Origin: Kiritimatiellia bacterium
GTDB lineage: Bacteria; Verrucomicrobiota; Kiritimatiellia; RFP12; UBA3636
Assembly (NCBI GenBank): GCA_017476965.1
Contig: JAFUXX010000303.1
Location: 1 to 6,277, forward strand
Reading direction: 5' to 3'
DNA: 6,277 nucleotides
The number at the start of each line of letters is the position of its first letter. Within the stretch, counting starts at the first letter, position 1. Shown here one piece after another: positions 1-6,230 of the stretch. The position numbers and the translations under genes were made by a program. The notes below the pieces were generated by a model, which had not been told where the DNA came from, did not search any database, and saw only the letters and a list, made by a program, of their open reading frames with translations.

Positions 1-737
1 ACCACAGGCCGCAGGGAGAGCAGCAGCGAATCGGCTTCCCCTACCGCGTTCGTAGCGGAAGTCAGCGCGTCCGGCACTCCGGCGAGGCCGAGGCGCACCG
101 ATTCCAGCGCGCCGTCGGCGGCGTCGGCCAACGCGGAAGTGCGCGCCGCGAGGTTGGTGACGGACTCCTTCACCTGCGAAAACGCGCCGATTTCCTGCGA
201 GAGCGTCTGCATGACGTCGGTGAGCGTCTTCACCAAACTCGGGGCCGTCGGGACGTACGCGTACTCTGGAGTCCACGGGACCGGGATGTCGCGCGGGGAA
301 TCCTCGAAATCGAGGTCGATGTAGGCGAGCCCGGTTATGCCCTGGCTCTTCACGTGGGCGCGGAGGCCCTCCGCCACCTGCGAAGCCATGACCGCCTCGA
401 ACTTTTCCGGTCGCGGCATCTTGTCCGTGCGGATTCCGAACACGACGCGCGAATAGCGCAGGGCGCGGCGGACGTCCTCTCGCGAAGCGCCGGGGGCGAG
501 CTCTTCCTCGTAGCGGGCGCGGGCGAATGAGACGGACTTCACGGAGCCGACCGGAATGCCGCGGTACTTCACGGCGGAGCCTTCGGAGACGCCCTGGACC
601 GTCTCCTCGATGTACGTCTCGAAAAGGTCCTCCTTGCCGCCGGAAGCGCCGCCGCCGACAAGCGTGAAGGCCGCGACGGCCAAAGCGAGCGATGCGAGCG
701 CGAACGCCCCGATTTTTGCGTATGTTGCCTGTTTCAC
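1..737 (-). CDS. mlaD: MlaD-like MCE-domain lipid-binding protein (3' end cut off by window edge)
   Basis: This is the substrate-binding subunit of an MlaFE-type lipid ABC transporter: an inner-membrane-anchored periplasmic protein whose MCE domains form a ring that passes lipid to or from the permease. The visible 245 codons show a short N-terminus, one membrane anchor at about residues 8-28, a glycine-rich linker, then an MCE domain at about residues 38-145. Recognisable motifs are GSAVKYRGIPVGSV (53-66) and GITGLAYIDLD (133-143), followed by the family's P-T-A-P-S element (163-167) and the start of a helical region. The start is GTG at 737. It overlaps the mlaF stop as GTGA and has AGGA six bases upstream, which suggests translational coupling. 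The far end is missing, so total length is unknown. A Ttg2C/MlaD name is equally suitable. Family assignment is firm; the lipid carried and direction of transport are not visible. Confidence 0.93.
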   Translation of the reverse strand, partial: MKQATYAKIGAFALASLALAVAAFTLVGGGASGGKEDLFETYIEETVQGVSEGSAVKYRGIPVGSVKSVSFARARYEEELAPGASREDVRRALRYSRVVFGIRTDKMPRPEKFEAVMASQVAEGLRAHVKSQGITGLAYIDLDFEDSPRDIPVPWTPEYAYVPTAPSLVKTLTDVMQTLSQEIGAFSQVKESVTNLAARTSALADAADGALESVRLGLAGVPDALTSATNAVGEADSLLLSLRPV

Positions 738-1516
738 GTGTCGTCCTTTCGCTTGGCGGAGCGGCGGCCGAAGAAGGCGCGGACCGCTGGGTGCGGACTG
801 GAGTCGCGCAGCGCGGCCGGCGCGCCGACGTCGAGGGTCGAATGCGTTTCGCGGTCGAAGAACGCGGCGCGGTCCGCCACGGCGAATATGCTCGCGAGTT
901 CGTGCGACACCATCACGACGGTCATGCGGCGGCGGTCGCGGATTTCGAGGATCAGGTCGTCGAGCTCCGCCGACGTGACGGGGTCGAGCCCGGCCGAAGG
1001 TTCGTCGAGGAAAAGGATGTCCGGATCGAGGACGAGCGCCCGGGCGATGGCCGCGCGCTTCTGCATTCCGCCGGAGATCTGCGACGGGTAGTGCCCGGCG
1101 AACGCGGCGAGGCCGACGGCGCGGAGCTTGTCCATGCAGATTTCGTCGATCTCAGCCCGCGGCCGCGCCGGAAGCGTCTGGAAAGGGACCGCGCAGTTTT
1201 CGAGGAGCGTCTTGGAGCCGAAGAGCGCGCCGTTCTGGAACATCACCCCGATGCGGCGCAAGAGCGGCGGCGTTTCGTCGGGCTCGGTTCCGGCCTCGGC
1301 GAACGTCTCGCCGAAGAGTTTCACGCACCCGCGCAGCGGCGGCTGGAGCCCGACCATCGTGCGCATCACGGTGCTCTTGCCGCAGCCGGAGCCGCCGAGA
1401 AGGACGAAAATTTCGCCGCGCGCGATCGAGAGGTTCACGTCGCGCTGCACGGCGGCGGCGCCGTAGCCGGCGTCGAGGCCGACCGTTTCGAGCGCGATTT
1501 CCCGTTCCTCTCCCAT
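734..1516 (-). CDS. mlaF: MlaF-like ABC transporter ATPase
   Basis: This is the cytoplasmic ATPase that powers the MlaE permease in lipid transport between inner and outer membranes. All ABC motifs are present in its 260 residues: Walker A GGSGCGKST (41-49), Q-loop Gln94 in VMFQNGALFGS, signature ISGGMQKR (147-154), Walker B ILFLDEP (167-173), D-loop SAGLD (174-178) and switch His205. The FQNGALF stretch and the ISGGMQKR form of the signature are typical of the Mla/Ttg2A subgroup rather than of importers in general. Length is normal for the family (about 260-270). The ATG at 1516 lies one base after the mlaE stop. The only SD-like element is a G-run at 1523-1527, so translation probably depends on coupling to mlaE. 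The gene overlaps mlaD by four bases. No key residue is missing. Confidence 0.96.
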   Translation of the reverse strand: MGEEREIALETVGLDAGYGAAAVQRDVNLSIARGEIFVLLGGSGCGKSTVMRTMVGLQPPLRGCVKLFGETFAEAGTEPDETPPLLRRIGVMFQNGALFGSKTLLENCAVPFQTLPARPRAEIDEICMDKLRAVGLAAFAGHYPSQISGGMQKRAAIARALVLDPDILFLDEPSAGLDPVTSAELDDLILEIRDRRRMTVVMVSHELASIFAVADRAAFFDRETHSTLDVGAPAALRDSSPHPAVRAFFGRRSAKRKDDT

Positions 1517-1517
1517 C

Positions 1518-2309
1518 TCAAGCCCCCGAGGCGCTGAGAAGCAGCGCGAACATGCCGTCCATCGCGATGAAAAGCACGAGCGACGTGACCACGGCGGCGG
1601 TCGTGGACTTGCCCACGGCGTCCGCCCCGCGGCCCGTCTCCAGCCCGCAGCGGCATCCGGCGGCGGAAATGGCCGCCCCGAACACGAGCCCCTTGGCGAG
1701 GCTCGTCACGAGATCGCCCGCGGCGCAGAACTCGAACGCGTTGGCGAGGAAAACCTTCGCGGAGTATCCGAAAAGCGAAAGCGTGAGGTAGCCGCCGGCG
1801 AGGCCGGCGAGGTCGGCGAAAAGCGACAGGAGAGGCAGCGCGAGCGCCCCGGCGGCGATCCGCGGCAGCGCGAGGTAGCCGACGGGGTCGATCCCCATCG
1901 TGCGCATCGCCGAAATTTCGTCGTTCACGACCATAGTGCCGATCTCGGCCGCGAAAGCGGAAGCCGAGCGCGCGGCCAGCACGATCGCGGCGACGATGGT
2001 GCCGAGTTCCTTGACGAGGGAGAGCCCGATCAGGTCGGCGACGTATATCTCCGCGCCGAACTTGTTCAGCATCGCGGCCGACATGTAGGCGATTATGAAG
2101 CCGAGCAGGAAACCGACGAGCATCGTCACCGGCACGGCCTGGGCTCCCGCGCGCAGGAAAATCCCGGCGAAGTCCGGCAGCCGCGAGCGCATGTCGCGCG
2201 CGAAACACGCGCGCCATGCGGCGGCGAGCAGGCGGCCGCAGAACTCGGCGGCGCCCGCGAGCGCAGACCGGCGCGAAACCGCCGGGCCCGTGTTTTTCCG
2301 GAGCTTCAT
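1518..2309 (-). CDS. mlaE: MlaE-like ABC transporter permease
   Basis: This is the inner-membrane permease of an MlaFEBD-type lipid transporter, expected as a dimer bound to two MlaF ATPases and capped by the MlaD ring. In its 263 residues the family hallmark is clear: EIGTMVVNDEISAMRTMGID (122-141) followed by PVGYLALPR, the coupling region that contacts the ATPase. Hydrophobic segments lie at about 55-80, 100-120, 150-182, 196-218 and 237-260. A second conserved block around residues 224-243 corresponds to the usual GG-A-VG-T/A-T motif. There is no N-terminal STAS domain, unlike some longer homologues, and no mlaB is visible. The ATG at 2309 was chosen because it gives family length and sits about 35 bases downstream of a good promoter. 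Its purine-rich AAGGA (2311-2315) is only one base from the ATG, closer than usual. A Cys-Arg-Cys triplet (219-221) is present; its role is unknown. Confidence 0.95.
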   Translation of the reverse strand: MKLRKNTGPAVSRRSALAGAAEFCGRLLAAAWRACFARDMRSRLPDFAGIFLRAGAQAVPVTMLVGFLLGFIIAYMSAAMLNKFGAEIYVADLIGLSLVKELGTIVAAIVLAARSASAFAAEIGTMVVNDEISAMRTMGIDPVGYLALPRIAAGALALPLLSLFADLAGLAGGYLTLSLFGYSAKVFLANAFEFCAAGDLVTSLAKGLVFGAAISAAGCRCGLETGRGADAVGKSTTAAVVTSLVLFIAMDGMFALLLSASGA

Positions 2310-2350
2310 TTCCTTCGAGGCAGTCCGGCGGAACGGCCGGAGACGGGCGG

Positions 2351-2379
2351 ATTATAACCGCCGCGCGCTTTTGGAACAA
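2351..2379 (-). promoter_or_regulatory. Sigma-70-type promoter of the mlaE-mlaF-mlaD operon
   Basis: On the minus strand there is a -35 box TTGTTC (2374-2379), a 17-base spacer and a perfect -10 box TATAAT (2351-2356). This predicts a start near position 2344 and a leader of about 35 bases before the mlaE ATG at 2309. It lies in a noncoding gap (2310-2486), downstream of the hairpin at 2395-2427, so the Mla genes look like an independent transcription unit. Confidence 0.75.
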
Positions 2380-2394
2380 CCGCCGGAAACGCGC

Positions 2395-2427
2395 AGTCCC
2401 GTCCCCCCGGAGCCGGGGGGCGGGACT
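2395..2427 (-). terminator. Strong GC-rich hairpin, candidate terminator of the lptD unit
   Basis: The arms 2395-2410 and 2413-2427 are complementary over 15 pairs with a single bulged T at 2402, separated by AG; the innermost pair must open to make a loop. It lies 60 bases after the last stop codon of the upstream broken stretch (TAG at 2487-2489) and about 16 bases before the -35 box of the mlaE promoter. On the minus strand it is followed by GCGCGTTTCC, which has only three T residues, so it is not a textbook intrinsic terminator. Position and stability favour a terminator or insulator between the two units. A protein-binding site or mRNA-stabilising stem is an alternative. Confidence 0.55.
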
Positions 2428-2486
2428 GGAGGCCTTCCGGTTGCGGCTCCGGCGGCGGGCCGCACGGATCCGCGAGCGGAAGCCCG

Positions 2487-2811
2487 CTATTCGAGAGAAA
2501 GGCCCTGAGCCTTGAGGTTTTCGCGGACTTGCGCCTTTTGCTTGTCCGACAGCATCGACATGTTCGGCATCATGGCCGCTCTCCATTTCCTCGCGGCGGC
2601 GCTTCATCTCCGCCTCTTGCCTCGCCTGCTCTTCCGCCTTGCGTTTCATCAACTCTTCCTGCCGGCGTTTGGCGTCCTCCATCCGGGACTGCGCGTCCTG
2701 CATCCTTCCGGCGCCCATGCCGTCTCCCGACGGGCCGGGCATGGCGCCGAGCGCGGCCGCGACGAGAAGCGGAACGGCGATGGGGAGGGCGCACGTCGGA
2801 ATGCGAAAGCG
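2487..2811 (-). pseudogene. Broken gene for a small signal-peptide plus coiled-coil protein
   Basis: I do not recognise this protein. Read from 2811 leftward, one frame gives a signal-peptide-like stretch (Arg-Phe-Arg, then a hydrophobic run ending LLVAAALGAM). A Gly/Pro-rich segment follows, then a highly charged helix of about 40 residues rich in Glu, Lys, Arg, Gln and Met, a likely coiled coil (about 2710-2581). That frame then runs on without a stop into mlaE. A +1 shift near 2580 restores sensible sequence: AAMMPNM, then MLSDKQKAQVRENLKAQGL, ending SLE and TAG at 2487-2489. At the other end a TGA (2812-2814) immediately precedes the signal-like segment and no ATG, GTG or TTG is available before the ATG at 2742. 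As it stands the gene lacks both a start and an uninterrupted frame. Translation from 2742, or of the 28-codon ORF at 2573 (GGAG seven bases upstream), is formally possible. Sequencing or assembly error is a real alternative to decay. Confidence 0.5.
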
Positions 2812-3087
2812 TCAGGATCGACGTCGATCCGAAGAGCGTAGAGCACACGTCGCCCGCGACGTTCGACGAACCGGGAAAGAGGTTCATGAGCAGGTAGCCC
2901 ATCGCCATCGCGCCGACGGAAAGCATCGCCAGCGCGGCGTCGCCGCGGACCTTTGCGCCGCGGCGGCGACCGCGGCGGCGTAGTCCTTGTCGAGCGCGGC
3001 GAGCTTGGCGCAATACGCGGCGGCGTTGGCGCGCCAGGCGTCGGCGCGGAAATCAGGCGCCGCCGCAGAGCGGATGCGGGCGGCGGG
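2795..3087 (-). pseudogene. Frameshifted remnant of an unknown alanine-rich membrane protein
   Basis: I do not recognise this protein. Directly after and slightly overlapping the glycosyltransferase stop, one frame (open from about 3087) carries coding-like sequence with G/C-rich third positions: APDFRADAWRANAAAYCAKL (to about 3001), then an alanine-rich helix ending AAAQRSAA near 2941. That frame then hits stops. A -1 shift near 2941 continues smoothly into another frame with a hydrophobic segment, LAMLSVGAMAMGYLLMNLF, followed by PGSSNVAGDV and further residues to about 2795. Neither part has a convincing start codon: the first frame offers no ATG, GTG or TTG after its upstream TGA in the wecG end; the second could use TTG at 3013 but then begins with an Arg-rich shadow-like run. 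It could be the front half of the broken gene that follows, since the frame after 2811 equals the first frame. Decay or local sequence error are both possible. Confidence 0.4.
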
Positions 3088-3847
3088 TCAAAAGCTGGCG
3101 CAGGACGAGGAACACGAAGCGCGGGTTGCCGATCAGGTAGCGGCGCCAGAGGCGGCGGGGTTCGGCGCAGAGGCGGAACAGCCATTCGAGGCAGCAGCGG
3201 CGCATCCAGCGCGGCGCCTGCGGCACCTTGCCGGCGTGGAAATTGAAAGCGGCGCCGACGGCGACGAGGACCGGGGCCTTGATGAGCTGACGCATGTCGC
3301 TCACCCAGTAATCCTGCTTCGGGGTGCCGATGCCGACCCAGACGACGTCCGCCCCCGAAGCGTTGATCTTTTCGGCGGCCTCGCGGCGCTCTTCCTCCGT
3401 CGGCGGGCGGAAGGGCGGAACGATCGAGCCCACGACCTGGAGCCCGGGGAAACGGGCGCGGAGATTCTCCGAGAGGAGGCGGACGGTTTCTTCGTCCGCC
3501 CCGCCGTAGAAAAAGTGGCGGAGCCCGGCGGCGCGGCCCTTGTCGCACACGCCGAGCATCACGTCGGGACCGTAGCAGCGCGACATCCGGGCGCGGGCGA
3601 AAACGCGCCCGAGAAGCACGAGCGGCATGCCGTCGCAGAGCGTCAGGAAAGAAGAGTTCGCGATGGCGGCGAGGCGCGGGGCGTCGTGGCACTTGAGAAC
3701 CGAATCGACGGCGAAGATGCACACGTAGCCTGGGTCGCCTCCGCGGTCGCGGGCCGCGGACACTATGGCGTCCTCGGCCTCCTCGCGGCGGCAGCCGCTG
3801 AGCAGGACGTCGAGGACGCGGAAGCGCTTGAACGGCGAGGACTTCAC
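3053..3847 (-). CDS. WecG/TagA/CpsF family glycosyltransferase
   Basis: Members of this family (GT26) transfer an amino sugar such as ManNAc, or its uronic acid form, from a UDP-sugar to a polyprenyl-diphosphate-linked acceptor at the cytoplasmic face of the inner membrane, for enterobacterial common antigen, wall teichoic acid or capsule synthesis. The 264 residues carry the family signatures in order: CDGMPLVLLGR (71-81) with the likely catalytic Asp72, RCYGPDVML (90-98), FFYGG (112-116), WVGIGTPKQDYW (170-181), GAAFNFHAGKVPQAPRWM (198-215), then LEWLFRL and the basic C-terminal tail LWRRYLIGNPRF (233-244) that helps membrane contact. The GTG start at 3847 overlaps the lptD stop as GTGA, with AGGA six bases upstream. 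The usual Thr-Asn pair before the first motif appears as Phe45-Ala46. The exact sugar and polymer are unknown, so no gene symbol is given. Confidence 0.93.
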   Translation of the reverse strand: MKSSPFKRFRVLDVLLSGCRREEAEDAIVSAARDRGGDPGYVCIFAVDSVLKCHDAPRLAAIANSSFLTLCDGMPLVLLGRVFARARMSRCYGPDVMLGVCDKGRAAGLRHFFYGGADEETVRLLSENLRARFPGLQVVGSIVPPFRPPTEEERREAAEKINASGADVVWVGIGTPKQDYWVSDMRQLIKAPVLVAVGAAFNFHAGKVPQAPRWMRRCCLEWLFRLCAEPRRLWRRYLIGNPRFVFLVLRQLLTRRPHPLCGGA

Positions 3848-6108
3848 CGGTTGTCCTCTTCGAGGATGCGGGCCGGGACGAAGTCCGTGAGCCAGCCGGC
3901 GAGGGTGATGCGCCAGTCGTCCTCCTCCTTCGAGCCGTCGTCCTTGTCGTAGCCGGGCTCGACGGACGCCACGAGGCGCAGCGCGATGCAGTCCCACGAG
4001 CGCTGGATCCAGCCGCCGACTTCCTCGACCTGGCTCGTTTCGAACTCGTAGCGGCCGAAGAGGTTGAACGCCCAGCGTTCGTTGGGGTACCAGGTGACGG
4101 AGCCGCTGAAGAGGCTGTTGCGGTCGTTGCGCCAGAGGTATTCGACGTCGCAGCGGAAGACGTCGTGCCACGAGACGAGGACGACGTCCGCGCGGTCGAG
4201 CTCGCCGGCGTCGTTGTCGTAGACGCCCTTGGTCTGGAGGCGCATCCAGTCGGAGGGGTACTGGCGGGCGTCCCACCCGAAATCGGAAACCGCCTCCTCG
4301 TCGTCCTCCGCGTCGAGGTTTATGTCGGTCCACAGGTCGAGGTAGGCGAACTCGCGCGGGGAACCGTCGGGACGGCGGTACTGCCAGCGCTGGCGCCAGC
4401 CGAGGCGGGCGGTGTTTTCCTTGTCGAGCGCGTCGACGGAATCGAACTGGAGGATTTCGAACGGCCGCAGGTCGGGCCGCGGGCGGAGCGTCCAGTCGAC
4501 GTACGGCTCGGCGACGTGGCGCCACTCGGTGCCGTCTGCCGCGTCCCAATACCCGTAGGCGCGGGTCGAAATCTCGGCGCCGACCTCGAAGATCGAGCGC
4601 AGCTCGGAGCCGCCCTCGCGCGAAACGACCTCCTCCACCTCGGACGTCTCCCACGACACCTGGCCCACGTCGTTGGTGGTGGCGCTGGAAACGACGGAAC
4701 GGGACTTGTAGGATTCGAGCGTCTTGTCGTAGTAGGTCGCGCGGTAGCCGGCGCGGGGCACGACGGAAAGGCAGCCGAAGTACTTGCGCGGGTACGAGAG
4801 ACGGAACTCCGCGTCGCCGCGGAACGAATCGTAGTCCTCGCGCGAAGAGCCCTTTTCGAAAACGCGGCGCAGGAACGCGAGGGAGTCGTCGTTTTCGAAG
4901 TAGACGCCGGTTTCGCCGAGTTCGAGCGAATTGAGCGAGAACCACGCCTCGGGGAGGCGCTCGACCTGGGAGTAGATGTCGTTGAGGCGCGGGCGGGCGG
5001 AGAGGCCGGCGGTGTAGTCGTCGCCGTAATGCGTCCAGGTCGCGTAGTTTTCGGGCTCCGTCATCTCGCGCCACTCTTCGCGGAAGAAGTCCTTCTGCAC
5101 GCGCGTGTCGGAAACGTAGAGGCCCTGCACGAGCACCTGGTCGCGGTCGGTGGCGTTCCAGGAGTGCTGGAGGCGGACGCGGTAGCGCTCGTCGGCGTCG
5201 GGGCCGATTTCGTCCGGCGGGTCGTCGTCCGACGGCATGTACCAGCCGGTCAGGTAGCCCTTGGAATCGTTTTCGCCGAACTCCCACGCCGCCTTTTCGC
5301 CGACTGCCCAGCCGCGGTCGGAGCGGAAGTCCGCGAAGGTGTAGGAGTCGATGAACTCCTTGTTCTTCTTGTCGCGCAGGATCGGGAGCTTGTAGGTGCC
5401 GAGCAGGTAGGCGCCCCACGAGTGCTTGTAGCCGGGCTGGAAGCGGAAGCCGTAGTGGCGCTCGAGGTCCTTCCAGTACCACGGAATGTAGAAGAACGGG
5501 ATGCCGAAGAGCCGCGGCACGACGCCGGTGGCGGTCACGTCGTCGCCGGGGCGGAAGCGCGCCGTGCGGGCGCGCACGCACCAGTGGAAGCTGCCGGGCT
5601 CGTTGGTGCATGTCGTGAGCGTGGCGTTCTCGATTTCGTAGATCTGGCCGGGAGCGCCCGCGGCGTCGAACGCGCCGCCGTCCGCGAGCACGCGGAACGG
5701 GCGCGTGTAGAGGTCCACCGCGCGGGCGGCGCCGGCGCGTTCGCGCAGGTTGATCGCGAGCTCCTCGCCCTTCCAGAGCGTGCCGTCCTGCCCGACGAGC
5801 GAAACGTTGCCCGATGCCTCCGCGTCGCCGGTTTCGGAATTGTAGCGGATGCGGTCCGCGCGCAGCTCGAAGCCCTTGTAGCGGATGGCGACGTTGCCGG
5901 AAAACGTCGTCCACCCCGCGGAATCGCCGCCGAAACTGTACTCGGCGTCGTCCGCCATCACGTCCGTCTGGCCGTCGGCCTGCTTGAAAGACCTGGCCGA
6001 AGCGGAAAAACCGTCGAGAGGGCCGCCGCGCGAGGAGATGGAAAGCGCCAAGGCCGCCGCCGCGGCCGTGGCGGTGGCGAAAAAGCGGAAATCGTGCGTT
6101 GACTGCAT
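3844..6108 (-). CDS. lptD: LptD/OstA-like outer-membrane LPS assembly protein
   Basis: LptD is the outer-membrane beta-barrel that, with LptE, receives LPS from the periplasmic Lpt bridge and inserts it into the outer leaflet. From the ATG at 6108 the protein has 754 residues, close to the family's usual 750-850. It shows a signal peptide (about 1-27), an OstA/LptA-like beta-jellyroll (about 45-190: ADDAEYSFGG, FSGNVAIRYKGFELRADRIR, ASGNVSLVGQ), then the hallmark ATLTTC (162-167) and the FGIPFFYIPWY segment (201-211). A long barrel region rich in aromatics and acidic loops follows, with RHVAEPYVDW (530-539) and the C-terminal WDCIALRL (705-712). Cysteines are 167, 177, 446, 653 and 707; the C-terminal site has one Cys where E. 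coli has an adjacent pair. The upstream ATG at 6129 is rejected because it precedes and overlaps the promoter. Expression is probably coupled to the next gene. Confidence 0.93.
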   Translation of the reverse strand: MQSTHDFRFFATATAAAAALALSISSRGGPLDGFSASARSFKQADGQTDVMADDAEYSFGGDSAGWTTFSGNVAIRYKGFELRADRIRYNSETGDAEASGNVSLVGQDGTLWKGEELAINLRERAGAARAVDLYTRPFRVLADGGAFDAAGAPGQIYEIENATLTTCTNEPGSFHWCVRARTARFRPGDDVTATGVVPRLFGIPFFYIPWYWKDLERHYGFRFQPGYKHSWGAYLLGTYKLPILRDKKNKEFIDSYTFADFRSDRGWAVGEKAAWEFGENDSKGYLTGWYMPSDDDPPDEIGPDADERYRVRLQHSWNATDRDQVLVQGLYVSDTRVQKDFFREEWREMTEPENYATWTHYGDDYTAGLSARPRLNDIYSQVERLPEAWFSLNSLELGETGVYFENDDSLAFLRRVFEKGSSREDYDSFRGDAEFRLSYPRKYFGCLSVVPRAGYRATYYDKTLESYKSRSVVSSATTNDVGQVSWETSEVEEVVSREGGSELRSIFEVGAEISTRAYGYWDAADGTEWRHVAEPYVDWTLRPRPDLRPFEILQFDSVDALDKENTARLGWRQRWQYRRPDGSPREFAYLDLWTDINLDAEDDEEAVSDFGWDARQYPSDWMRLQTKGVYDNDAGELDRADVVLVSWHDVFRCDVEYLWRNDRNSLFSGSVTWYPNERWAFNLFGRYEFETSQVEEVGGWIQRSWDCIALRLVASVEPGYDKDDGSKEEDDWRITLAGWLTDFVPARILEEDNR

Positions 6109-6117
6109 GGCCCGGCA

Positions 6118-6146
6118 ATCATACCACATCCGCCTGCGCCGCGGAA
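6118..6146 (-). promoter_or_regulatory. Extended -10 promoter of lptD
   Basis: On the minus strand TATGAT (6118-6123) is preceded by TGG, matching an extended -10 element (TGnTATAAT). A weak -35 candidate, TTCCGC (6141-6146), lies 17 bases upstream. The predicted start is near 6111, only about three bases before the lptD ATG at 6108, leaving no room for a Shine-Dalgarno sequence. The call rests on pattern alone. Confidence 0.55.
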
Positions 6147-6188
6147 GGGGGTGCGCCGAGCGGAAAACGGCCCGGAAACGGAAAAATG

Positions 6189-6217
6189 TTGCCGCCGGGA
6201 GCCCGTGAAGGTAGAAT
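6189..6217 (+). promoter_or_regulatory. Divergent plus-strand promoter
   Basis: TTGCCG (6189-6194), a 17-base spacer and TAGAAT (6212-6217) form a good sigma-70-type promoter reading to the right, away from lptD. The predicted start is near 6224, about seven bases before an ATG at 6231. Its -35 box is 42 bases from the weak -35 box of the lptD promoter, so a shared regulator could act on both. No clear operator repeat is seen between them. Confidence 0.5.
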
Positions 6218-6230
6218 CCGGCCCGTCACG

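Noticed and set aside
692..1537. A 281-codon plus-strand open frame covering mlaF.
   Set aside because: The minus strand carries every ABC ATPase motif in order; the plus-strand reading is Arg/Glu-rich with no motif.
1435..2742. A 435-codon minus-strand frame that begins with the coiled-coil peptide and runs through mlaE.
   Set aside because: Only the first 55 or so residues are protein-like. After about 2580 the sense continues in another frame that ends at 2487, and the rest is an Arg-rich out-of-frame reading of mlaE.
2779..2801. A peptide resembling the known adapter-derived string TCALPI in the signal-peptide-like segment of the broken gene.
   Set aside because: The DNA differs from the adapter at five of 23 positions, mostly third codon bases, so on its own this is not evidence of contamination. 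It is mentioned only as part of the clustered matches.
4165..6102. A 645-codon plus-strand open frame antisense to lptD.
   Set aside because: It is Val/Ala/Glu/Arg-rich, has no recognisable motif, and mirrors the codon bias of lptD, whose own motifs are clear. Antisense shadows of this length are expected at this base composition.
3848..6118. A very long second minus-strand open frame running across lptD in the frame of the glycosyltransferase gene.
   Set aside because: Its translation over lptD is a run of Arg, Pro, Ala and Gly typical of an out-of-frame reading of GC-rich codons. Only the last 264 residues, after the GTG at 3847, look like protein.
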